DNA of 64,000 nt, from NCBI GenBank assembly GCA_022606135.1, contig JABYQN010000002.1, positions 2,046,001 through 2,110,000 of the forward strand, in the 5' to 3' direction. Shown piece by piece: positions 1-9,950 of this stretch; the first letter of the stretch is position 1, and the number at the start of each line of letters is the position of its first letter. The notes below the pieces were generated by a model. That model was not told the origin of the DNA. It ran no database searches and saw only the letters and a list, made by a program, of their open reading frames with translations. Position numbers and translations under genes: made by a program. Source of the stretch: Fomes fomentarius. Taxonomy: Eukaryota; Basidiomycota; Agaricomycetes; Polyporales; Polyporaceae.

Positions 1-887
1 AACGTACCGCGGTTTGATGTAGTACATGCAGCCCTCCTGCTCTATGAGCTTCTCCTTCCCCTTGGGCCCTGGCTTATGCCGCTGGTGCGGTTGTCCAAGC
101 GCCTCCGGACCGAGTCTGAACTTCTTGACATCCTTCAGGGCTTCCCAATTGGGATTCACCTCGTCCTCAGTGTCAGGCTGATCAGCCTTGCCCTTGTCCT
201 TCTCCACCACCTCACCGGCGGCTTTCTTGGCTTGACGCTCCTCCCAGGCCTCGCCTTCGTTGATCCATTCTCCTACGGTCGGATCGACAGTAGCATGGAC
301 AATGGTCTGATCAAGATCGACGATAAGGGAGAGCTTGCGGGAGCGGTAGAGGTGCTGTGCGGTTTCCTGCTCAATTCGCTGCGCTTCTTCGAGGGAAACG
401 GTCGGGCCATTGGCGAGATGTGTCATCTGTATAGAGGCACGGGACGCGTCCGAGAAGCCGGTGTAATCAAAGCTGTCGGGCAGGGACGCATGAAGGTGGG
501 TACGTTCGACGCGAAGAGACCGTGTACATAGCACGGATGGGAAAGGACGCACCTTGTCATGTCCTTCCCACATAGGCAACAGAGGCCGGCGAGCTGGACG
601 CCATGCTTGCAGGGCTCGAGGATGTAGACTGCGGGGGTTTCCCGCGCGCGTCGTTCGGATACGATGTCGCCCTTTTTGAAGGACCACTTGGTGAGAGTGC
701 CCTCTACGGAAGAGTCCCATGTGCCGAACCGGAGCTCGTGGCGCCCATCTGGCGCGACATGGGAGAAGGAGTAGTCAAGAAGGCGCGAACCGCGTTGTAC
801 GTCGGAGTTGGGCTGGACGACGAGCGAGACGAGCTTGATGGGGTAGGGGAGGGTAGTTGGGAGATAGAGTTCGGTCGGGGAGCTCAT
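1..887 (-). CDS. fcp1: RNA polymerase II CTD phosphatase FCP1, N-terminal part
   Basis: Fcp1 removes phosphates from the C-terminal heptad tail of RNA polymerase II so the enzyme can be recycled. Exon 1 is 887-553 and exon 2 runs from 472 to the window edge; the 80-bp intron 473-552 has GT/AG ends and keeps frame. The N-terminal biotinyl-like region is followed by a Cys-containing segment (CKHG..CCLCGKDMT), then FDYTGFSDAS, then the catalytic DLDQTIVHATVD, which is the DxDxT motif of the HAD/FCP family. A charged insert (EDEVNPNWEALKDVKKF) comes next. A GTACGT donor lies at bases 1-7, so the next exon, with the rest of the catalytic domain and the BRCT domain, is outside the window. The ATG at 885-887 begins MSSPTELYLP; an upstream open stretch in the same frame does not look coding. 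Confidence 0.88.
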
Positions 888-1311
888 GGGCGTCGGCTGG
901 GGGTGGAGAGGCGACGGGGAATGTGCCGCGAAGATGCTATATCCGCCAGGGCAGTTATCGCGAGTAAGTATCCAGGATTGCTGCAGCCAGAGACACCTTG
1001 AGCGCGCGGGTCTTGTTCCAACTCCCGGCAACCCGTCCCGGAGACGCCTCCGTGTTGTCCCCTGTTTGGCTGTCCCCCCTTTGGCACGTACTCGACTCGC
1101 AACACCTGCTACTTGCTCTTTCCCGACAACCACTCATAGGCACTCTCTACCGCCCGTCATCTCACTTCAGCCGTCCTCAGACACAGTTCGCGCCCGTCGA
1201 ATCCTCCGTCCCGTCGATGACCAACTTGCCGCGATGCTTCCCAGCCTAGAAGGCTCCCACGACATGTTTCCCTTCCCTCGTGCCTGTCGTTCCTGTCCTT
1301 GAACGAACTCC

Positions 1312-2326
1312 ATGGTCAGTGCAAAGACAGTTGTGCTTGTTACAGGATCCTCCAAGGGAGGCATCGGCTTCAATCTGTACGTCCTCTCGTCTGATCTCTG
1401 CCAGAACTCGCACTCATGGTGGTAGATGCGAGGCCTTCGCGGCCCAGGGCTGCATAGTATATGCGACCGCCCGAAAGCTGCAGGCCATCGAAAGCCTCGC
1501 CCACGCAAACATACGCCATTTGGCTCTTGATGTGACCAGCGACGGCAATGTGAAGGAAGTCGTCCAGGCTATCATAGCAGCTGAAGGTCAAATAGACATC
1601 CTCGTCAACAATGCCGGCATCAGCAACTCTGGTGAGTTCCCTTGAGTTCCGCAGTATGTGGACGTGAGCGTGCTCAGTGACTAAGTTGGATTACGCAGGT
1701 GCCCTCATTGACGTTGACATAGAAGAGTTCAAAAGGATTTACGATACGAACGTCTTTGCCGTCATACGCATGGCCAAGGCCGTCATCCCACACATGGCAT
1801 CGCGTAAGCGAGGTACGATCGTTAACATAGGTTCGATTGGCGGTGATATGTGGGTACCATGAACTCTCATACTCAATGCCCCGCGCTTAGCCATCCTCCT
1901 AGTTCTATCCCATGGGGTGGTGCATATTGCTCAAGCAAAGCCGCGGTGCATTCCATCACCGACACACTCTACATGGAATGCAAACCGTTTAGCATTGACG
2001 TCGTCCTTGTCGCTCCAGGCGGTGTCAAGTCTAACATCGCAGCCAATCAGGCATCAACCATCTCCCTCCCTCCTGATAGCCTCTACATCGACTACATCGA
2101 CGCCATCCTCCGGAAGCTCCATAGCAGCCAGACCAACCGTCCCATGCCGACCGAGGTGTTCGCTGAGAGAACGGTGGGCGCAGTTCTAAAGCGGCCCCCT
2201 CAGAGGTACTTCTCTATCGGGACATCGTCGAGATGGTTCCAATTCTACAAGTGGCTGCCGAGAGGATGGGTGCTGTCGTACCTTTGGAGGAATCAGACGA
2301 AGAGTCTGTCGAAGTGCTCGATGTAG
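1312..2326 (+). CDS. short-chain dehydrogenase, AYR1-type (1-acyl-DHAP reductase family)
   Basis: NAD(P)-dependent oxidoreductase of the classical SDR fold, 281 aa. Exons 1312-1376, 1426-1631, 1699-1849 and 1903-2326 join in frame. The glycine-rich cofactor loop is TGSSKGGIG (residues 11-19), followed by NNAG, the catalytic Ser in IVNIGSIGG, and the YxxxK pair in GAYCSSKAA. The TGSSKGGIG form and the C-terminal hydrophobic stretch with basic residues resemble fungal AYR1-like enzymes, which reduce 1-acyl-dihydroxyacetone phosphate at the ER and lipid droplets. The exact substrate cannot be read from sequence. A relic with the same AVIPHMASR motif lies 3.5 kb downstream, so the family has been duplicated locally. 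Confidence 0.85.
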
Positions 2327-3436
2327 TCTATGTATGTGGCACCTGTGTGGCACTGTAGACTATGGGAGAGGAGAGCATAAAGCTCCCTGTATGATCAGAG
2401 TCGCTTGCAATGTCCGTATCATCCTTCCCCTGTACAGTTTCCCTAGGGCAATTGATGGTACAACTTGAGCGAGCGGAAGACATCCTCGTCGATAAGAGGG
2501 CCACGTACTTCATCCTGGTGTTTGGCTCCATCCAGCATGGCTTCGCCCTCCGCGGCGACCTCGTAGTACAACATAGGATGAGCGCTGGGGAGTCGAAAGC
2601 GCAGCACGCTCTATCATTGGCTAGTTCAATCTCTGGGGCGACGTGGAGAGGCGGTCGACGTAGCCTTAGAGTCAGAAGTCATATGTTGTCGTGACTGAGG
2701 TGAATGTTATTGAGGATCAACGCAGACGAGACCTCCGACTCGGCCACCTGTACCTAGAGTGAGCGCTCTGCGAGTTGAACAGGTTTAGGCGCCCACATGG
2801 GATTCCGTGTCAGTGTAACGCTGGTGTAACGTCACGCGTTCCCCGTTCTTCTTGCCAACATCATCATGCCAACTCCAGTTACTGTCGCATACCTGATGGA
2901 CAGAACCAACACACTGGACAAAGATACGTTGAGTTTGCAGAGGTGGACTCGAATCACTGTCCCCGGTGATGGTTTGTACTTCATGTATGTGCATCCATCT
3001 GGCATGCCCGTGGACATATCATCCTCATTGTGGGCGGACTTACGTTTGCTGTACAGATTGCGATCACCAAATTCATTGACGATGACAAGTTAAAGTAACA
3101 GCCTTCTGACATTGCCGCAGAACAGGCTGGGGTTGGTTAGTATGCATCCTGACATTTTCTAGTGGAAGGCATGTTGCCGTTCAAGTTGAGCCTGTCTCGT
3201 CACGTCTTGAACATGATTGCAGTAGTAAGCAAACATACCTGACCTCGTACTCCTCACGGAATGAATCAGCAACCTGCGGAACTTGCAAACCAGCCTGGGG
3301 CTGTGTAGGCCTAGACAGTGCCGGTAAGGCTCAATCGCAATCCTTACAGGCGGATATGCTGCCGATGGTCCATACTCGAAGGCTTCCTGCTACTCCACCC
3401 ATCGGGTCAAAGAGTTAGGGGATGCCCTCAGTTATG
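2327..3436. other. intergenic, no supported gene
   Basis: Short open frames occur on both strands but none has a recognisable domain or a splice path linking them. A 75-codon plus-strand frame at 2866-3093 (MPTPVTVAYLMDRTN...) has a protein-like composition but no known relatives that I recognise. Confidence 0.5.
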
Positions 3437-3443
3437 TATATAA
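3437..3443 (+). promoter_or_regulatory. TATA box of the kinase gene
   Basis: TATATAA about 200 bp before the kinase ATG at 3637. Initiation about 30 bp downstream would place the following GTTC-N5-GAAC repeats in the 5' leader. Confidence 0.6.
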
Positions 3444-3483
3444 GGAGGGGACTTCTAGCCTCCCAGCCCCCATCTCCTTCGTC

Positions 3484-3597
3484 GTTCCAGGTGAACATCC
3501 TCGTCCTCGTTCCAAGTGAACTTGAGCATTTTTCGTTCCAAGTGAACATCATCTTCGTTGTTCCAGGTGAACATCTTCTTCGTTGTTCCAGGTGAAC
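3484..3597 (+). repeat. five 25-bp tandem units with GTTC-N5-GAAC core
   Basis: The 13-mer GTTCCA(G/A)GTGAAC recurs at 3484, 3509, 3535, 3560 and 3585, a 25-26 bp period. Each unit is an imperfect inverted repeat (GTTC...GAAC). The last unit ends 39 bp before the start codon. The array lies between the TATA box and the ATG, so it is probably transcribed leader and could act as a protein-binding array in DNA or RNA. Confidence 0.85.
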
Positions 3598-3636
3598 ACA
3601 TAAGATCGCCCATCACTCTCAATTATCATCTTCACG

Positions 3637-4899
3637 ATGTCGAACCTCGCCAAGTCCATTCCCAATCTCATCGACTGCGTCGTTGAGGACCGTTACAAGC
3701 TCGTCCAGCTGCTCGGTGCTGGCACCTTCGGTGTTGTCTACAAGGCACTCGACCTCCAATCCCCCTCGATGTCCCATCCCGTCTACCGCGCCATTAAGAT
3801 CCTTAACAAAGCCGGTTGTACGCCCGAAGAGATCGATACCATGCGCCTTGAAGTTGTGCTCCACAGTGTCGTCTCAGACCATCCCAACGTCGTCAACATC
3901 CATGGCACGTACGACGACAGCGAGTACCTCTGCATCATCCTCGATTACCATTCCGGCGGGGACCTCTTCGGGCTAGCTATTGAGGAGGGGATATATGCGC
4001 ACAACGAGGAGCTCCTCCGGTCGGCATTCCTCTCCATCATCGATGCCGTTCAGGCGTGTCATGACGCCGGCATCGCTCATCGTGATCTTAAGCCCGCGAA
4101 CATCCTGATGAGCGAGGACGGTTCGACAGCCTATCTTTCCGACTTCGGTCTCGCGACCAACCAGCAGATGGTCCGCGACCGTTGTGGTACCCCCACCTAC
4201 ATGGCGCCAGGTTAGCAACCACCCATTTCATGACATGAACGATCACTCACCCTTCCGTGCTCTTTGTTTGTTGTAGAGTGCTGGGGTCGTGACGTGTACT
4301 GTCCCTACGCCAGCGATGTCTGGGCGGTGGGTGTCATCCTCGCCAACATGGTCAGCGGTGGCAACCCGTGGGAGAAGGCGTCGCTCAAAGACCGCCGCTT
4401 CGCGCGTCAGGCGGACGACCTTTACTACCTCTACAACACCATGCCCATATCCGAGGATCTGCACACCATCCTCCTCAGCACATTCATCCGCGACCCCCGC
4501 GAACGCATCACGCTCCCGGAGCTCCGCCAGATGATCCTGTCGCTCGACACATTCTTCCGCTCTACGGACGAGAAGGATTGGGCAGCTGCGGAGAAGTGCT
4601 TCGAGGAGCCGTCCGTCCCTTACCCCCAGTCACACGCGATCTACTCGAACCCCCACGTCGACAAGCTGCGCCCATTGCAGCTTGATATCATCACCGACCA
4701 CCGGAGTCTGTCGCGGAGAGTCCCATGCATCGGCTCAGTCGTGAGCATGACCTCGAGCGACTCTCCGACAGACTGGGAGGACGAGAGCAGATATGAGACC
4801 TCCACGTGGCCACATACGGAGTCGATGGATGTATTTGTTGAGCTGAGGAAGAGCTCAATGGACGTGGTCATGTCCCTGTCGGAGAATTACCTGGCGTAG
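3637..4899 (+). CDS. Ser/Thr protein kinase, fungal Ran1-like
   Basis: 398-aa protein kinase with exons 3637-4210 and 4277-4899; the 66-bp intron splits the APE codon (MAP/E). The P-loop GAGTFG is at residues 27-32, the ATP-binding lysine in AIK at about 54, the catalytic HRDLKPAN at 148-155 and DFG at 169-171, followed by GTPTYMAPE. All catalytic residues are present, so it should be active. The kinase domain is followed by a Ser/Thr- and acid-rich tail of about 90 residues (SSDSPTDWEDE). The overall form resembles the Ran1/Pat1-KSP1 group, which is expanded in basidiomycetes; this placement is inference. The TATA box and leader repeats upstream suggest inducible control. Confidence 0.85.
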
Positions 4900-5679
4900 T
4901 TGCTCCTCCAAGCCATCGACGTTGCAAGCACCGTCGCGATGTGGTGGATGGACTCGGACTGTAGACGTTTTCACCTATCACATTCATTATCAACACACCT
5001 TTTATTGCATCCCCAAATGAATACAGAGCACTTCGCTCTGGCACATCTCCTCCAATATGGGGAATAGAGCTGGGAACCTTGTGTATACCATTCTGCGTGC
5101 CTCAAGCGTTCACAATGCCGTAAGACCCTGTAGCCGAGTGTTGAAGTTCTCGACGGGGCCACCTGGGCGGCTCGCTTGTCGTAGGCCAACATGCTGACAT
5201 AGTGACAGCGGCCGCGCTTTCTTAAGTTCATGATACTTATTCTCCAAACTCCCACTAGTAGCGGTCCTCTCTACGCAGGTTATGTGCTGAGAACTTGAGG
5301 CGATGTGTGTCAAAATGTGCCCAGCGCTGCGTGGCGCTGCAGGCTGTATAACTTGGTCTTCTCGACTCCCCTCAGCACCCAGGACAAACGATCGGAGATG
5401 GCGAAGATGGCGCCTTTTTGCATCTGATACCTAGGTAAGACTGTACAGGAGTATAAGACAATTTTATATTGCTTCCGTGGTAGATATACCCAACTTCTTG
5501 AGCCCAATCAAGTTCATCGTCCTTGACGATGTCCAGGTTGAAGACAGTGGTGCTCCTCACCGGGTGCTCGAAGGATGGTTCTTCTGCTTTCATTCCAAAG
5601 GCTGACTCTGTGATGTCACTAGTTATGAGACATTCTCAGCCAAGCTAGATATATGGTGTATGCCACTGTGTCGTTGAAG
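4900..5679. other. intergenic, no supported gene
   Basis: No domain recognised. A 73-codon minus-strand frame at 5372-5593 (MKAEEPSFEHPVRSTTVFN...) has a protein-like composition. No start context, introns or relatives could be tied to it. Confidence 0.4.
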
Positions 5680-5684
5680 TCGAC

Positions 5685-5807
5685 ATGGACATGCCGCGCC
5701 GTGATCCCTCACATGGCATCCCGTCCAAGTGGGATGGTTATGAACGTGGTTGCCGAAGCGGTTCCTGTATATATTGCTCTGGAGTTAGATGGCGGAGAAG
5801 TATAGAA
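5685..5807 (+). pseudogene. short-chain dehydrogenase relic
   Basis: The frame through about 5691-5807 reads CRAVIPHMASRPSGMVMNVV and then stops. It matches the alpha-E/beta-5 region of SDRs and shares AVIPHMASR with the intact SDR at 1312-2326. No Rossmann motif, catalytic Tyr/Lys motif or splice path is present, so it is a degenerate fragment of a paralogue. Chance is unlikely given the nine identical residues, but the fragment is short. Confidence 0.45.
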
Positions 5808-6056
5808 CAGAGGTCGCGAAGGATCAGTAGGTGTCACAAGACCTACCATGTATTCTTTGGGACTCTTGATGTATGTTCCACGCCCAGGGTGGTTTGCGTA
5901 ACCACGACACTTTCCATATTAGTGATAGCCGGAAGATGAAGCGTATAGTACAGTACACGTCCGTCCGGCGCCTGCTCAACCAACGCGGTTGCCTCCGAGT
6001 CTCCAGCCTCAGGACCTTGCTACTTCGCTGAATCGCTCTGCACGTTTCTGGCAATC

Positions 6057-6901
6057 ATGTCGCGGTACCCATACGGTCTCTCACCAGACATCACGCCAAC
6101 AAGCACGCCCACCAAGCTGACCAAAGCGCAGAAGTCGCGCGCACGCCGCGAGCCCTCAGGCGTGTTCTCGCTGTTCTCCCCGCCCCAGATCCAGCAGTTC
6201 CGCGAGGCGTTCTCGCTCATCGACCACGACGGGGACGGGATTGTGAACGAGCAGGATCTGAAACACATCTTCGCCTCGCTCGGTGCGCACCCCACATCTT
6301 CCTATGCACCTGACAATGCGCAGAGCCACTGACTGCAGCCACTCGTCCTGTCTGGTATTATCCATGTCCCCGGTCTCTGTGCTCGTGCGTACTCAGGCAT
6401 CACCCCGAACCGCTCGACACTCGACCAGCTCCTCGCCGACCGCCCCGGAGACCGAAGAGGCAGCTTAGGGGGTGGTGGGGCGCACTCGCGCGGCGCATCG
6501 GACGACGGCGGCTCGGACCGCGGGATCACGTTCCCGATGTTCCTCACGATGATGGGCGAGCACCTGTACGACTTCGACGCGGAGGCGGAGCTGCTAGCCG
6601 CATTTGAATGCTTCGACGAGGATGACACGGGCCTCGTGAAGTGCGACGAGATCCGGAAGTGGCTTGGGGATGTCGGGGAAAGGATGGAAGAGCATGAGGT
6701 GAGTTTTCGTTGTGATCTTGCATGGTGAGGCTTGCGAACGCATGAGGAGATGCTGGGCGAGACATTGGAGGTTGCTGACGGCCGTGTGGGTAGATCGACA
6801 AGCTGCTGAAAGGTCCGTTTACGAGGAATGGACAGTTCAACTACCGCGAATGGGTGAAGGTACTTCGAATCAATACCGACGCTGAAGAACCTGAATCATG
6901 A
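6057..6901 (+). CDS. myosin II regulatory light chain (EF-hand)
   Basis: 211-aa light chain with exons 6057-6282, 6397-6698 and 6794-6901. The N-terminal extension ends in RREPSGVFSLF, which aligns with the phosphorylation site of regulatory light chains (RATSNVFAMF in animals). The Ser is kept and the preceding Thr is replaced by Pro. The first EF-hand loop DHDGDGIVNEQD has full metal ligands; later hands are degenerate (DEDDTGLVKCDE). A low-complexity Gly/Ser insert (about residues 95-120) separates the lobes. The protein binds the IQ motif of type II myosin at the cytokinetic ring. The ending NYREWVKVLR is typical of the family. Confidence 0.85.
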
Positions 6902-7151
6902 CAATATGGATGCATGCGCATTGGACGATGTATGATATAATTGTATCTGCCATGATATTTCACGACCTATACCCTGACCACGATTGCTCGACTCTAATTG
7001 ATTGTGCCAATCACACCTATAGGGTCAAGAAAGCTAGGTGCCAATAGTACCCGATCGTGACATTGTACATATACACTATAGTACAAGGTAAGATACTTGT
7101 GCTTTGATTTGTTTGCTTCCGCAGGCCACCAACTCGCGCGCAAGTCGCACC

Positions 7152-8618
7152 TTATGCCCATACTCCCTCGAGTGGATTAGCCGGGATCTTGCTGTCGTCT
7201 ATAGCGAGCTCCTTCATCACCTGTTCCATGGTTTCCTTACTCTCGTTCTTCTCAGCTTCTTCTAGAGCTATCCACCACGCCGACGTCAGTCGCAACAACA
7301 CGGGAGAACACTGTGACCTCACCGTGTCCTCTTCCTTCACCGAGACTCTGCTCCAGCCCCCCTTCTCCGCTCCTGGCCGCAATGAACAGCAATCCTGCAC
7401 CTTCGTAATCCAACATCTCTTTCCTTTCACACGCCGCGAACCGGAGGCCATATGACTCTCGTCCCCTCTGCCCGCCCTTTCCGAATACGCCGTCCAGGAT
7501 ATCATCTGGGTAATCGGCCCCTTGACCCTTGGGCAGGCCGACCTGACCGGGTCCTGACGGCGGGGCGAGCGGGTTCTTCACCTGGAGGACGAAGGAGGAC
7601 GCCTGGTGGATACCTAATGTCTCCTGGACTTCACCCATCTGCTCGCCAGACGGGTGCGAGAGGTAGTAGCCGAGATGTGTCTCGCGCTGCGATGGCGTCT
7701 TCGCCTCACTGTTGACGATGGCGTATGCGCCACGAGCTGCGAGTCGGGCAGGACCCTGGTGACGCGTGCCTACAGTCCTTTCAGCAATGGCCTTCGCACA
7801 AGTGAGTTCACCATACACTCACCTCGCGTCTTGGTCTCGTACGTTTTGCCGCTCAGGCCCTCTTCGAGCTTCTTGAGATCCTCGCCGACGGTGCTGACCG
7901 AAGCCCAGAAGACCTGCTTACGCCCGCTTCCCTTGGCGTCGGGATCTGGCAGACTCTTCTTCCCTATGATGAGGAGACGGAAGAACTTCTTGGTACGCCC
8001 TTGTGACTCTGCCGCGGGGACGGCATCGGCGCCGGGCTCGATGAGGTTCATCTCTTGTTCCTCGTCATTGTCCGCCTGTGTGACTCCAGCGCCAGAGGAA
8101 GACGCGAACTGAGGAGACTGAGGAATCAGGAGCATATGGAAGCGCTGGACGTCGTCGAGGGACTGGGCTTCCTCGAGCTCGACTTTGGGGCGGTAGAAGA
8201 AGTAGATGTGGCCGCGCTCGATGGTACCTATGACGGAACGTCAGATGTACTGGAGATGAGAAGAGTACATGAAGAACGTACCAGTTTGGTACGCGCCCTC
8301 CAAGGGGTGCGCTTTCTCAGTCGTACCCTGCTCCTCAACGTGCTCTTCCGCTTCCTTCTTCGCCTTTTTTGCCGGAGGCTGCTCCGAGTCTTCCTTGATC
8401 TCATCTACCTCTCTCTTCTCGCCAACGGTCGCAGAAGGCTCATCTTCCTCCCCCTCGACCGACACGCTCTTCTTGGTCGAGGCAGGCTTCCTGCTCGATG
8501 CGGGCTTTGACATAGGCTTGCCGCTACTGACGGGCTTGACGGGCTTGTTGTCCTGAGCGGGCTTGCCCGCCCTCGGTTCGCGTTTCTCGGCGGCCTCTTG
8601 CGCTCTTGTGGTCGGCAT
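7152..8618 (-). CDS. conserved fungal protein of unknown function, nuclear-type
   Basis: 434 aa from exons 8618-8282, 8227-7823, 7769-7323 and 7267-7152, with introns of 53-55 bp. The first 110 residues are Lys/Pro/Ser-rich with basic runs (PPAKKAKKEAE) that could be a nuclear signal. The rest is a compact conserved block: TIERGHIYFFYRPKVELEEA, DDVQRFHMLL, KKFFRLLIIGKKSLPD, and HLGYYLSHPSGEQMGEVQ. I recall this block in many ascomycete and basidiomycete predicted proteins, sometimes loosely named as transcription factors, but I see no DNA-binding fold. ATG 8616-8618 (MPTTRAQEAAEKR) is chosen because frame upstream of it is not conserved in type. Confidence 0.7.
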
Positions 8619-8925
8619 GATGATTGACTGCAGTGCAAGCATGAGCTTGCCCTCTAGGTGCATTGGTACGAGATGGCGTCCTGGGAGACACATGACGTCA
8701 TACCGCAGACGCGTCTAATTGGAGTCGCGAGCTCCGGGAGACCGCTCATACGCCGCTGTCCAGTCTGGACTCGCGTTTCGGGCCCAGCAAAGACAGACTA
8801 TATCTCATAATGATGAGGACAATACATGTCTTGTCGTCGTGGTGTGAGGACTGTGCGTAATGTACACGGCGTAGGTACTTCTTCGATCAACTCGCATTCT
8901 CACTGCCTCCGAAAGCAATGAGCCC

Positions 8926-9390
8926 TCATAGTGACTTTCTTTCGGTTGTCACCGACATCCTGGCATGGGTTTCGCGACTCTGTCGTCCGCGGATCCCGTC
9001 GAAGCCCTCCGCTTGAACAATCCGCTCAGCAGCACCGGCACCGGCGTTCCGCCGCCACTGGAACCTGACCGGGCGACTGGCGAAGGAGGTCGAGGAGGAG
9101 GCTCCGACACTTTCCCCTTCACTGGCTTGCCGCTGTGGATTCGCAACAACATTGAGAGCGCGCCCCTTCTTCAAAAAGAGATACTCGCCGACATACAGCG
9201 GTTGCGTAGCTGCGACACTGGACGTGCTCTGCGTGTCCAACGAATTCACTGATCCGTCGGATCCAGGGAGAGTGGCGTGAGGTTGGGCGACGGCGACTGC
9301 AGGAACATCGATATTATCCTGAGCCTCGCTCTCGTCGAGCAGTTTTTCGAACTCGAGTGCGGGGTCGTAGTAGAACTGCGCGAACGCCAT
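8926..9390 (-). CDS. small protein of unknown function
   Basis: Single open frame of 154 aa starting MAFAQFYYDPALEFEKLLDE. The middle has YVGEYLF and LKKGRALN, then Ser/Arg-rich low-complexity sequence. No domain recognised. It lies between the conserved protein at 7152-8618 and PacC, all on the minus strand. A donor-like site inside the second half could shorten it by splicing. It may be a real lineage-specific gene, but support is only open frame plus an acidic, structured-looking N-terminus. Confidence 0.45.
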   Translation of the reverse strand: MAFAQFYYDPALEFEKLLDESEAQDNIDVPAVAVAQPHATLPGSDGSVNSLDTQSTSSVAATQPLYVGEYLFLKKGRALNVVANPQRQASEGESVGASSSTSFASRPVRFQWRRNAGAGAAERIVQAEGFDGIRGRQSRETHARMSVTTERKSL

Positions 9391-9950
9391 GGCTCGCAGA
9401 GGATGGGGAAGGGGAGAGGCAGGAGTAGAGGTTCGATGTGTTTGACGGGCAGTGTAAGGGGACCATGAGAATGCTGAAGAAGGTAGAGGACTTCTCCGAA
9501 CCCAGCGCCGATCGAAGGGCCTTCGAGTGGCCCGACCGGAGAAGATCTTCTCAGCTATGAAACTTGAAGGACGCCTGTACATGTATTAAACTGGAATAGT
9601 CTTCCACCAGAGTAGTGCTTGTCGAAACGTGGTCAACTCCCCTCCGTAGATCTGAATGCCGTACCTATTGAGATGTCGATCAGGCCCGCAGGCAGTTCGA
9701 TGCTACAGAGCGTCATATCCATAAGCGGCTTACAAGTCAAACCATATATGAGCATCGAAAAAAGCGATGTTGCTACGGAGGAGAGATACATACAAGTACA
9801 ACAAAGGATGAGGATATACATACGAGGCCACCCCCCGCAATGCACACGACAACCAGGGGGGGACCATATACTACGACGCGACTATAGCTTATGCAGAAGT
9901 CTTAACCTACGAAAACCACCAGTTCAAGTACTCACGACACAGCCCAGAAG

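Noticed and set aside
2866..3093. 75-codon plus-strand frame
   Set aside because: No domain, no clear promoter and no splice partners.
3484..3597. Reading the GTTC-N5-GAAC array as heat-shock elements
   Set aside because: TTC-N5-GAA spacing does not match the nGAAnnTTCn pattern of heat-shock elements.
3484..3597. Reading the array as a CRISPR
   Set aside because: The units are 25-bp tandem repeats with near-identical spacers of about 12 bp in a eukaryotic promoter; no cas genes.
5372..5593. 73-codon minus-strand frame between the kinase and the SDR relic
   Set aside because: Protein-like composition but no start context, neighbours or recognisable family; kept only as a note.
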